Shown: piece after piece, positions 1 through 6,476 of the stretch | How the letters are laid out: every line of letters begins with the position of its first letter | Position numbering within the stretch: the stretch's first letter is position 1 | Assembly: GCA_963663605.2 (NCBI GenBank) | Contig: CAXXVF010000002.1 | Coordinates: 558,001 to 622,000 of the forward strand | Length of the DNA stretch: 64,000 nt | Origin: Sporobacter sp963663605 | Lineage (GTDB): Bacteria > Bacillota > Clostridia > Oscillospirales > Oscillospiraceae | Direction: 5' to 3' | Program-made: the position numbers and the translations under genes | The notes under the pieces: generated by a model | Seen by the model: only the letters and a program-made list of their open reading frames with translations | What the model was told of the DNA's origin: nothing | Database searches by the model: none

Positions 1-57
1 TTACCGACGTACCGGAATTTGTTGTAGTAACAGTAGATAAGAATTATTGATTATAAA

Positions 58-93
58 ACATACCTGTCTGATAAATAAATCAGGCAGGTATGT
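58..93. terminator. bidirectional terminator after cotJC 3' segment
   Basis: Imperfect stem with outer arms ACATACCTG / CAGGTATGT and inner arms CTGAT / ATCAG. It is flanked by a T run on the plus side and by an A run (T on the minus strand) on the other. It lies 38 bases past the cotJC stop, so it probably ends the cotJ operon. Confidence 0.6.
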
Positions 94-131
94 TTTTAGA
101 CTTTGTAAGTTTACGGTTACAACAGCCCGTT

Positions 132-560
132 TCAGGTTTTGCCCATGTCCGGCATAAATGCCGGATTGACGGCGTAGATGTTTTTTTGGTCCAGCTTGTC
201 GGTCGCGAGCCTCAGACCTTCTCCGAAGCGCTGATAATGCACGATCTCGCGTTCCCTGAGGAAGCGGATAACGTTGCTGACGTCCGGATCGTCCGACATT
301 CTTAAGATATTGTCGTATGTGACGCGCGCTTTTTGCTCGGCCGCCATGTTCTCGTTCAAATCGGCCAGAACGTCGCCTGTGACCTGCAGCGTTGCGGCGC
401 TGGCAGGGAAGCCAGAGGCGAACTGCGGGAATACGCCGAGCGTATGGTCGACGAAATAAGCCTCCCATCCGGCGGCCTTTATGTCCTGCACCGTGGCGTT
501 TCGCAGCAGCTGATGCACAAGCGTTCCTACCATTTCTAAATGGTTAAGTTCCTCCGTGCC
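132..560 (-). CDS. cotJC: CotJC manganese-catalase-family coat protein, C-terminal segment (residues 63-203) of an interrupted gene
   Basis: This is the 3' part of cotJC. Homology begins exactly at the Thr-Glu-Glu-Leu motif next to the element end. In the rejoined 203-residue protein it carries three of the expected metal ligands of the manganese-catalase fold: Glu65/His68 in EELNH, Glu136 in AAEQKA and His169 in REREIVH. Upstream bases can be read in frame from a TTG at 584, but those residues are not CotJC-like, have no clear ribosome binding site and lie inside the element. I therefore read this as a stranded 3' segment and not an independent gene. The N-terminal part is at 3928-3744. CotJC is a spore-coat protein made in the mother cell under sigma-E in Bacillus. 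Whether this copy is rejoined during sporulation is inference. Confidence 0.93.
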   Translation of the reverse strand, partial: GTEELNHLEMVGTLVHQLLRNATVQDIKAAGWEAYFVDHTLGVFPQFASGFPASAATLQVTGDVLADLNENMAAEQKARVTYDNILRMSDDPDVSNVIRFLREREIVHYQRFGEGLRLATDKLDQKNIYAVNPAFMPDMGKT

Positions 561-580
561 TGCTTCGTATGCGCATTTGT
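541..580 (-). other. left recombination half-site of the cotJC intervening element
   Basis: The core dinucleotide is GG on the minus strand (CC at 559-560). On the element side, four bases away, lies TCGTATGC (565-572) and then, after three more bases, TTTG (576-579). The same two blocks appear inverted at the right end (GCATACGA 3732-3739, CAAA 3725-3728) with identical spacings of 4 and 3 bases from the core. The cotJC side continues as TEELNH. The assignment rests on this symmetry and on restoration of the reading frame. Confidence 0.82.
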
Positions 581-648
581 ACAAAAATTATGCGGTACAG
601 GCAGTAATTATGCTGCCGGCGCATACGTATTCATGGGAGGTGATAGCT

Positions 649-813
649 GTGAAGCACCGGGATACTATAGTAATCAAATACGACGGACAGGAAGATCATA
701 CGGCCTTCGCACGCTTCTTTTATACACAGCTGCTGACGGAACTTAAAGGACGCGGCCTTTTGTCCGAGGCGCAGTACTTAAAAAGTCTCAGACAAGCCGC
801 GTCGGCGTCGTGA
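649..813 (+). CDS. 54-residue protein coupled to the recombinase; candidate excision accessory factor
   Basis: I place the start at GTG 649 because a strong ribosome binding site, GGGAGGTGAT (635-644), sits just upstream. An upstream ATG in the same frame (556) would start inside the recombination site. The product is a small charged protein whose C-terminal half (LLTELKGRGLLSEAQYLKSL) resembles the short helical hairpin of SHOCT-type domains, though I am not certain. Its stop overlaps the GTG start of the recombinase (GTGA, 810-813), so the two are translated together. Small proteins coupled to large serine integrases are sometimes recombination directionality factors, which makes this a candidate. 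That role is inference. Confidence 0.7.
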   Translation: MKHRDTIVIKYDGQEDHTAFARFFYTQLLTELKGRGLLSEAQYLKSLRQAASAS

Positions 814-2297
814 CGCAGCGCGTGGCGGCGTACTGCCGCGTTTCTACCGACAAGAACGACCAGCAGAACTCGTTTGAAAGCCAGAAAGCATTTTTCAGGG
901 AATACGTACGCAGCCGTCCCGAATGGACGCTGAAGGACGTATATGCCGACGAGGGGATCACTGGTACGTCGGCGTACAGACGCGCCGGATTTTTAAGCAT
1001 GATCGGCGACGCGATGTCGGCCCAAATAGACCTGATCGTGACAAAAGAAGTAAGCCGGTTTTCTCGAAACATTTTAGACGCTGTTTATTTTACGCGCATG
1101 CTGAAAAACGCGGGCGTCGGCGTTATATTCTTAAATGACGGCATTTGCACGCTGGACCCGGACGCGGAGCTGCGCCTGGGCATCATGGCGTCGGTCGCTC
1201 AGGAGGAGAGCAGGAAAACGAGCCAGCGCGTCAAATGGGGACAGCGGCGTTCAATGGAGCGCGGCGTTGTTTTCGGGCGCGATCTTCTGGGTTACGATGT
1301 TAAAAACGGAAAAATCGTTATCGAGCCGGACGGCGCGGAGATTGTCCGGTCTATATACGCCATGTACGTTTACGAAAAAATGGGCGCGCGCGCCATCGCC
1401 GGTGCGCTGACGCGGTGCGGCGTTTCGACGAAATCCGGCAGGTGTGAGTGGTCGCCCGCGACCATACTGAAGATCATAAAGAATGAAAAATACAGCGGCG
1501 ACCTGATCCAGCGCAAAACCGTCATATCGGATTACCTTACGCACAAAAAAACAGTAAACAGGGATGAAGCGGCGCTTATAAAGATCAATGATCACCATGA
1601 GGCGATCATTGAAAAGCCGTTGTGGGAAGCCGCGCAGGCGGAACGGCGGCGGCGTTCCGCGTCCGGCGGCAGCCCGAACGGTCACGGCAACCGTTACCCG
1701 CTGTCGGGGAAAATCAGGTGCTCGGGATGCGGCGCCGTTTACACCTGCCGGACAAGAACGCGGCAAAACGGCAGCGTATACAGAACGTGGTGCGGCGGAA
1801 GCTGTAAGTGCTTTGAAAGAAACGTTAACATCCGGGAGGAAAGCATAACCGACGCCATTAAAAAAATAGTTGCTTTTCTCGAGGAAAACGGCGCGTTTGA
1901 CGCTATTTTGGAAAGGATCAAGCGGCTTGAAACGGCAGGTAAAGCGTCGAAAGCGTCTGTGCAGGAAAAAATACACGATCTTGAACAAAGGAAACTAAGT
2001 CTCATAAATGCGTATATTGCAGGGGACATTGATACGGATGCGTATCAGACGCTGAAAAACCGGCTGGACGGCGCACTTGCGTGCAGGCGCGAAGCGCTAT
2101 CCGCTCCAAACGGCGGCAGCTTGCCGGAAAAAACAGAAAAAATTGTCCGGGCTGCCGCGCTGCTCAGCTCCGGGCAGGAAGCTGAGCAGCGCTTTTATCA
2201 AAGCCTCGTTGAAAAAATCGATGTCCGCGGGCCGCGCGAACTCGACGTATTGTTAAAAAAAGACAGCGGACACTGGAATCTTACCTATACGTCTTAA
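810..2297 (+). CDS. large serine recombinase (SpoIVCA/phage integrase type)
   Basis: 495 residues, close to the usual 500 of SpoIVCA-like enzymes. The N-terminal resolvase domain (about 1-150) has YCRVST with catalytic Ser12 and the downstream SRFSRN motif. A recombinase domain follows (about 160-280). A zinc-ribbon region then has CSGCG near residue 310 and a Cys pair about 20 residues on (WCGGSCKC). Next comes a charged, coiled-coil-like stretch (about 370-430). The start GTG overlaps the stop of the 54-residue gene. The enzyme should cut both strands at a central dinucleotide through a Ser-DNA link, and the GG shared by the element ends fits this. Nothing is truncated, so it looks active. 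Confidence 0.95.
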   Translation: MTQRVAAYCRVSTDKNDQQNSFESQKAFFREYVRSRPEWTLKDVYADEGITGTSAYRRAGFLSMIGDAMSAQIDLIVTKEVSRFSRNILDAVYFTRMLKNAGVGVIFLNDGICTLDPDAELRLGIMASVAQEESRKTSQRVKWGQRRSMERGVVFGRDLLGYDVKNGKIVIEPDGAEIVRSIYAMYVYEKMGARAIAGALTRCGVSTKSGRCEWSPATILKIIKNEKYSGDLIQRKTVISDYLTHKKTVNRDEAALIKINDHHEAIIEKPLWEAAQAERRRRSASGGSPNGHGNRYPLSGKIRCSGCGAVYTCRTRTRQNGSVYRTWCGGSCKCFERNVNIREESITDAIKKIVAFLEENGAFDAILERIKRLETAGKASKASVQEKIHDLEQRKLSLINAYIAGDIDTDAYQTLKNRLDGALACRREALSAPNGGSLPEKTEKIVRAAALLSSGQEAEQRFYQSLVEKIDVRGPRELDVLLKKDSGHWNLTYTS

Positions 2298-2304
2298 GAA
2301 ATGA

Positions 2305-2333
2305 TTAACTTTTAATTGGAATTGTGTTAATAT
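2305..2333 (+). promoter_or_regulatory. predicted sigma-A promoter of the phosphorylase gene
   Basis: TTAACT (2305-2310), a 17-base spacer and TAATAT (2328-2333) lie about 60 bases before the ATG. This would let the phosphorylase be transcribed independently of the recombinase, for example in vegetative cells. Prediction by eye only. Confidence 0.5.
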
Positions 2334-2393
2334 TAGTGCAATAACTGACAAACTAAAAAGCGGCCGGCAACTGAAAAAACGGGGGAGTATTCC

Positions 2394-3695
2394 ATGCGCG
2401 TATACGATATCATTCAAAAAAAACGTGACGGTCAGCTTCTGACAAACGACGAGATCGCTTTCGCTGTAAACGGATACACGAACGGCGACATACCGGATTA
2501 TCAAATGTCGGCGCTTCTTATGGCTGTTTTTATAAACGGAATGGATCCCCGTGAAACATCCGCTTTGACGGAAGCCATGACAAAGTCCGGCGAAAACGTC
2601 AATCTGACCATGTTCAATAGTCTGACGGCGGACAAGCACAGCACCGGCGGCGTCGGCGACAAAACGACGCTGATTGTCGCGCCGGTCGTGGCGGCGCTTG
2701 GCGGTAAGGTCGGCAAAATGTCGGGCCGAGGACTCGGCCACACAGGTGGTACGGTGGACAAGCTTGAATCGATACCCGGTTATAAAACGACGCTGTCCCG
2801 CGACGCGTTCATCCGTCAGATACGCGATATCGGCGTCGCCGTTATCGGGCAGTCCGAGGGCCTCGCGCCTGCGGACAAGAAGATATACGCGCTCAGGGAC
2901 AAAACAGCCACGGTCGAAAGCATACCGCTCATCGCGTCAAGCATAATGAGCAAGAAACTGGCCGCGGGCTCAAAAAATATTGTTTTAGACGTCAAAGCCG
3001 GTAACGGCGCGTTCATGAAAACCGTGAAAGACGCAAAACTTCTGGCGGAAACGATGGTAGAGATCGGCCGTTCCTGCAAGCGGAACGTTACGGCCGTTAT
3101 TACAAACATGGATATACCGCTCGGAAACGCCGTTGGAAATACACTCGAGGTCAAAGAAGCGGTCGAAGTTTTGTCCGGGCGCGGCAGTAAAGACCTTGTC
3201 ACCGTCAGCACGGAGCTGGCCGCGCGCATGCTCTGCCTATGCCGGAGCTGGAGCTATGAGCGCAGCGCGGAAGCGGTATCCCAAGCGCTCTCAAACGGAA
3301 CGGCGCTTGAGAAATTCAGGCAGTGGATAACAGCTCAGGGCGGTGCGTCGGACTTTATAGACGATCCGGCACTCCTTAAAAGCGCTGATTCAAAATATAA
3401 ATTTAAGTGTAATGCGGACGGATATATCTATCATATGGATGCTGAACTCATCGGAAAAGCGGCCTCGGCGCTCGGCGCCGGACGCTTTAAAAACGACGAT
3501 GTTATAGATCCTGCAGCAGGTATCCTTTTATTGAAGAAAACGGGTGACTCCTGTTCCGAGGGAGATACCATAGCTGTTTTGCACACATCTGAGAAAAAGC
3601 GTCTTGCAGAGGCGGAGGCTATTTTTTCAAACGCCGTTTACGTCAGGAAGACCCGGCCAAAACGTGAACCGCTGATATATGACGTTATTGAATGA
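2394..3695 (+). CDS. pdp: pyrimidine-nucleoside phosphorylase, carried inside the cotJC element
   Basis: 433 residues, the normal length of the family. It cleaves uridine, deoxyuridine or thymidine with phosphate to give the base and (deoxy)ribose 1-phosphate in pyrimidine salvage. Family signatures are clear: KHSTGGVGDKTTL near residue 81, the SGRGLGHTGGTVDKLE signature near residue 110, and KTATVESIPLIASSIMSKK near residue 165. The ATG follows GGGGGAG. The gene ends 49 bases before the right core site, so it is fully inside the element and would leave with it on excision. It is intact and host-like in composition. Metabolic cargo is unusual in so small an intervening element. Confidence 0.95.
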   Translation: MRVYDIIQKKRDGQLLTNDEIAFAVNGYTNGDIPDYQMSALLMAVFINGMDPRETSALTEAMTKSGENVNLTMFNSLTADKHSTGGVGDKTTLIVAPVVAALGGKVGKMSGRGLGHTGGTVDKLESIPGYKTTLSRDAFIRQIRDIGVAVIGQSEGLAPADKKIYALRDKTATVESIPLIASSIMSKKLAAGSKNIVLDVKAGNGAFMKTVKDAKLLAETMVEIGRSCKRNVTAVITNMDIPLGNAVGNTLEVKEAVEVLSGRGSKDLVTVSTELAARMLCLCRSWSYERSAEAVSQALSNGTALEKFRQWITAQGGASDFIDDPALLKSADSKYKFKCNADGYIYHMDAELIGKAASALGAGRFKNDDVIDPAAGILLLKKTGDSCSEGDTIAVLHTSEKKRLAEAEAIFSNAVYVRKTRPKREPLIYDVIE

Positions 3696-3721
3696 GTTGT
3701 GGAAGAAGTCAGCCGCCGATT

Positions 3722-3765
3722 GGGCAAACCTGCATACGACGTACCTATGTCGGTCAACAGCCCTT
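3722..3765 (-). other. right recombination half-site of the cotJC intervening element
   Basis: The GG core is on the minus strand (CC at 3744-3745), forming the first two bases of the cotJC Gly62 codon. On the element side lie GCATACGA (3732-3739) and CAAA (3725-3728), mirror images of the blocks at the left end and at equal distances from the core. On the cotJC side the sequence encodes LLTDI. The cotJC-like frame reads on for some residues into the element (TSYAGLPN...) and this tail is not CotJC-like. Confidence 0.82.
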
Positions 3766-3928
3766 TAAGCTCCGGATACGGCATCGTATAGCGCTGACTT
3801 AAGTATCGGATGGACGCGCCGAGCTCGCCGTCCGGTCCTCCGTATTGGCTGATGATGTATTTGGCGAGCGCGGGATTCGGGTTTTTGATCCGAACCGGAT
3901 ATTGAAGTATTTTCTGGTATTCAAACAT
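3744..3928 (-). CDS. cotJC: CotJC coat protein, N-terminal segment (residues 1-62) of an interrupted gene
   Basis: This is the 5' part of cotJC: MFEYQKILQYPV..., GGPDGELGASIRYLSQRY, ending DIG at the element border. It contains the first expected metal ligand, Glu35 (in DGEL), while the others are in the distant 3' segment, so neither piece alone can form the di-manganese site. The ATG at 3928 overlaps the stop of the upstream cotJA-cotJB fusion (TGATG), the usual tight coupling of the cotJ operon. Without excision, translation would run into the element and stop after an unrelated tail of about 47 residues (stop near 3638). Rejoined with 560-132, the protein is 203 residues, close to the Bacillus CotJC length of about 190. 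Confidence 0.93.
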
Positions 3929-4707
3929 CAGTCCTTCACCGGCCTTTCCATGTAATCCCACGGCCACGGATTTTCAAGCCATGTATAAGCGTCGCCGGAG
4001 ACGAGATTTGAAATTGTTATCGGTCCGTACGTTTTCTCATACCGCGCGCTGCCCTCCGCCATCAGCTTGTTCATGGACTGCAGCATCATCAAAGCGTCGG
4101 TGTCGTCCGGGTGCGTATCGAGATACAGATTGAGCTCCCGGATTACGAAATCAAGAGACATCAACTCTCCGAGCGGCGTTCCGGCGTACGGGTGGTCTTT
4201 GTTCACGATATTCAGGTACGGCAGATCCAGCCCAGGGAACAGGGTGCCGCGCGTAAGCGCGTCGCCTGCCGTGTATTTCGGCGGATTTTCCTGCTGGAAC
4301 GGAACGTAACCGGCGGACAACGGTGCGCACCACGGCTGCGTACCCATTTTGTAGCCGCAGTCGGTATTTTCAGTCTGTCCGGCGGCGCCGGCGTTTGACG
4401 GATTGGCTGTCTGCGGCATCATGCCTGTGTTCGGGTTTTCTGCCGTGTATGGCATAGCTTTTGTGTTCGGGACGTTCATATACGGCATCGCGCCGGTGTT
4501 CGGTGTCTGCATCCGGTCTGCCGCGCCGGCGTAGTAAGGCGGCGGCCCGACCTGCGGGTCGGACGCCGGATACTTGCCTGCGGCTCTGGCGGCGCCTACG
4601 GAATGCGGAGAATTCTGCATATACGCCGAATTGGCGTTGTTTGGCTGCCGATACGGATTCACGGGATTGTTCCCTGCGTATGGATATGGTGGATATCTGT
4701 CTTCCAA
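3928..4707 (-). CDS. cotJB: CotJA-CotJB fusion spore-coat protein with a long Pro/Tyr/Asn-rich N-terminal extension
   Basis: 259 residues from a TTG start at 4707, chosen because AGGAGGT (4714-4720) lies six bases upstream. ATGs further upstream lack a site. Residues 1-130 are low complexity, rich in P, Y, N, A and M, with repeats such as NTGAMPY, NTKAMPY and NTGMMPQ. A CotJA-like block follows (GYVPFQQENPPKYTAGDAL, FPGLDLPYL). The C-terminal part is CotJB-like (LGELMSLDFVIRELNLYLDT, HPDD, PWPWDY). In Bacillus these are two separate genes, so a single chain is a fusion. It is co-translated with cotJC through TGATG. The products form part of the spore coat, where CotJA and CotJC depend on each other. 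Confidence 0.82.
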   Translation of the reverse strand: MEDRYPPYPYAGNNPVNPYRQPNNANSAYMQNSPHSVGAARAAGKYPASDPQVGPPPYYAGAADRMQTPNTGAMPYMNVPNTKAMPYTAENPNTGMMPQTANPSNAGAAGQTENTDCGYKMGTQPWCAPLSAGYVPFQQENPPKYTAGDALTRGTLFPGLDLPYLNIVNKDHPYAGTPLGELMSLDFVIRELNLYLDTHPDDTDALMMLQSMNKLMAEGSARYEKTYGPITISNLVSGDAYTWLENPWPWDYMERPVKD

Positions 4708-4766
4708 GTGTTTACCTCCTATGTTCATGGCATATGGGGGATTTCCCCGAACCATTATATGAGGCC

Positions 4767-4796
4767 CTTTTATGCGATGTGTCTTTATAATTATTC
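4767..4796 (-). promoter_or_regulatory. possible sigma-E-type promoter of the cotJ operon
   Basis: On the minus strand GAATAATT (4796-4789), a 14-base spacer and CATAAAAG (4774-4767) resemble the sigma-E consensus (ATA-type -35, CATA-type -10, 14-15 spacer). It lies 47 bases before the Shine-Dalgarno of the fusion gene. Bacillus cotJ is sigma-E dependent. The -10 match is partial. Confidence 0.4.
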
Positions 4797-4826
4797 GAAC
4801 AGCCGGCAAACAGCCGGATGTTATTA

Positions 4827-4855
4827 TTGCCTATAACAGGCAGTTATAGTATAAT
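4827..4855 (+). promoter_or_regulatory. sigma-A promoter with an operator-like inverted repeat in its spacer
   Basis: TTGCCT (4827-4832), a 17-base spacer and TATAAT (4850-4855) lie 57 bases before the SLH-protein start. The spacer holds a perfect inverted repeat CTATAAC-AGGCA-GTTATAG (4831-4849). This placement suits a repressor or activator that binds between the -35 and -10 boxes. Confidence 0.6.
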
Positions 4856-4912
4856 CTGGGTATCGCTTCAGGCAGTGTATGCTTTAAGTGAAAACTGTGA
4901 GGAGGTATAGTT

Positions 4913-6157
4913 ATGAAAAATAAGAGAATAGCCGCATTTATTATCGTTATTGTTCTGCTTCTTGCGCTGACGCCGTCGGCATTGGCCGACCCGATTATTG
5001 CCATCGGGAATCTAAAGGACGCGACCTATCTCGTAGGGGAAACCGCCGAGCCCCTGCACGTCGGCCTTTCCCTGGTCGGCACGACCTACCAGTGGCAGCA
5101 CGCTGCAGGCTCGGGACCGATTATGCTGTATATAGACATACCGGGCGCAACGGAAATCAGTTATACGCCGTCAACCTTAAGCGCGGGCGTGCAGTATTAC
5201 CGATGCATCAAGACAAACGGAAGCGATGTGGACCATTCAGACAGCGTTAAAATTACGGTGCTCAACGAACCGGAAATCAGCGTGACGCCGCTGTCACAGA
5301 GCGTAAATGTCGGCGGGCAGGCGACGTTTACTGCAGCAGCTTCCGGAACGGATGGCTGGGTTCTGACGCACAGTTACTGGGCCTGGGGCCCGACGGACGA
5401 CCCGGCGGATATCACAGGCGACTACAGTGCGGGCGGTGTGCTTGCCGATACCACTTACAATAAACAATTGACCGCCCTTGGCTCGATCTACTATTTCTAC
5501 GTCGGGGAATACACGGACGAGGCCAACGGCACGAAGAATGTTACCGTCTGCAGCAACGGGGCGCAGGCCATCGTTTCCAGTACGAATCCGTTCGTTGATA
5601 TTACGCCCTCGGACTGGTTTTACGGCGACGTGATATACGCGTACAACCTGGGCCTGATAGACGGCATGACATCGACGACGTACGTCCCGAACGGCAACCT
5701 TACCATCGTACAGGCGATCAAGCTGGCCGCCTGCATGCATCAGTACTATAACGACGGGGCCGTCACACTCGTAAACGGCGCGGCCAACTGGTACGATACG
5801 TATGTCGATTATGCAATCGCCAACAGCATTATTTCATCGTCTACATACGCCGGACGCTACAACGACTACGCCACGCGGGCCGACTACGTCAAGATATTCT
5901 ATTACGCGCTGCCGCCCGCCGAATATACCGAGACGCATACCATCGCGGCCGGTGCGATTCCCGACGTAGCCATAACAGACCCGTACGGCTACGAGGTCTA
6001 TACGTTCTACAGGGCGGGAATTCTGCAGGGCAACGACGCCGTCGGCACCTTTGCGCCGGACAGCAATATAAAGCGAAGTGAGGTCGCCGCCATTATAGCG
6101 CGCATGATGGATCCCGCAAACAGGATCACGGACCCGTACGTCTGGGAGGCTCCTTAA
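4913..6157 (+). CDS. secreted S-layer-homology (SLH) domain protein
   Basis: 414 residues. Residues 1-25 form a signal peptide (basic MKNKR, hydrophobic core, cleavage near ALA-DP). Residues 26-220 contain two Ig-like or beta-sandwich segments, recognisable from ITVLNEPEISVTPLSQSVNV, typical of clostridial surface proteins. The C-terminal half has about three SLH-like repeats (FVDITPSDWFYGDVIYAYNL near 227, an intermediate one, and IPDVAITDPYGYEVYTFYRA near 345), which bind pyruvylated wall polymers. The start has a strong GAGGAGGT site. The gene is single, with its own promoter and terminator. Its ligand is unknown. Confidence 0.88.
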   Translation: MKNKRIAAFIIVIVLLLALTPSALADPIIAIGNLKDATYLVGETAEPLHVGLSLVGTTYQWQHAAGSGPIMLYIDIPGATEISYTPSTLSAGVQYYRCIKTNGSDVDHSDSVKITVLNEPEISVTPLSQSVNVGGQATFTAAASGTDGWVLTHSYWAWGPTDDPADITGDYSAGGVLADTTYNKQLTALGSIYYFYVGEYTDEANGTKNVTVCSNGAQAIVSSTNPFVDITPSDWFYGDVIYAYNLGLIDGMTSTTYVPNGNLTIVQAIKLAACMHQYYNDGAVTLVNGAANWYDTYVDYAIANSIISSSTYAGRYNDYATRADYVKIFYYALPPAEYTETHTIAAGAIPDVAITDPYGYEVYTFYRAGILQGNDAVGTFAPDSNIKRSEVAAIIARMMDPANRITDPYVWEAP

Positions 6158-6191
6158 GTACCCTTAAAGGCTTCAAAAAGAGGGAATTATC

Positions 6192-6228
6192 CTGTCGAAA
6201 AAGCTGCTTTCAGCAGCTTTTTCGACAG
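6192..6228 (+). terminator. perfect 17-bp hairpin downstream of the SLH gene
   Basis: Arms CTGTCGAAAAAGCTGCT and AGCAGCTTTTTCGACAG are separated by TTC. It is perfectly symmetric and lacks a following T run, so it may be an RNA stabiliser or a processing site and not a classical terminator. The weaker terminator at 6235 follows. Confidence 0.55.
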
Positions 6229-6234
6229 TCTTAT

Positions 6235-6262
6235 AAGCCTGTTTTCAAGCAGGCTTCTTTTA
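6235..6262 (+). terminator. Rho-independent terminator of the SLH gene
   Basis: AAGCCTG (6235-6241), an 8-base loop, CAGGCTT (6250-6256) and then CTTTTAA. The rest of the 6158-6476 gap holds this, the hairpin before it, AT-rich leader sequence, and the inverted repeat at 6441. I see no gene there. Confidence 0.6.
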
Positions 6263-6440
6263 ATACAAAAAAGGCTGTGTTTAAACGTCGGCCTTATTGC
6301 AACAATACGCTTTGCGTTTTACTTGAAGAGTCTTTTCCGATGTATTACAATTGATGTCAGATAATAATATTTAAGTTTTTATGAGTCATAGGAATTGCCG
6401 TCCAGCAGACGCTGCCTTAATAAGTCACATATAAAACAGG

Positions 6441-6468
6441 CCCCTTTCATAACATCTAATGAAAGGGG
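6441..6468 (+). promoter_or_regulatory. hairpin that sequesters the cwlD ribosome binding site
   Basis: A perfect 10-base inverted repeat CCCCTTTCAT (6441-6450) - 8-base loop - ATGAAAGGGG (6459-6468). The right arm contains the AAAGGGG Shine-Dalgarno of the downstream TTG start (6477), so the folded RNA would block translation. The ATG within the right arm is unlikely to be the start because nothing like a binding site precedes it. Confidence 0.6.
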
Positions 6469-6476
6469 AGAGGCTG

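Larger units (their letters stand above)
560..3744. mobile_element. compact serine-recombinase intervening element inserted in cotJC
   Basis: A 3185-base segment separates codon 62 from codon 63 of cotJC. It carries only three genes, all on the plus strand and opposite to cotJC: a 54-residue protein, a 495-residue large serine recombinase and a pyrimidine-nucleoside phosphorylase. Its ends share a GG core. Cutting and joining there gives GGC for Gly62 and a continuous frame, without any repaired or lost codon. It has no phage structural genes. By analogy with skin in sigK, it may be excised in the mother cell to rebuild cotJC. Its base composition resembles the host genes, suggesting long residence. 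That it still moves, and that excision is developmental, is inference. Confidence 0.88.

Noticed and set aside
132..584. The cotJC 3' segment as an independent short manganese catalase starting at TTG 584
   Set aside because: The first residues are element sequence and are not conserved, the first metal ligand is missing, and no binding site is seen.
556..648. Upstream extension of the 54-residue element protein to the ATG at 556
   Set aside because: It would start inside the recombination half-site and lacks a binding site, while GTG 649 has a strong one.
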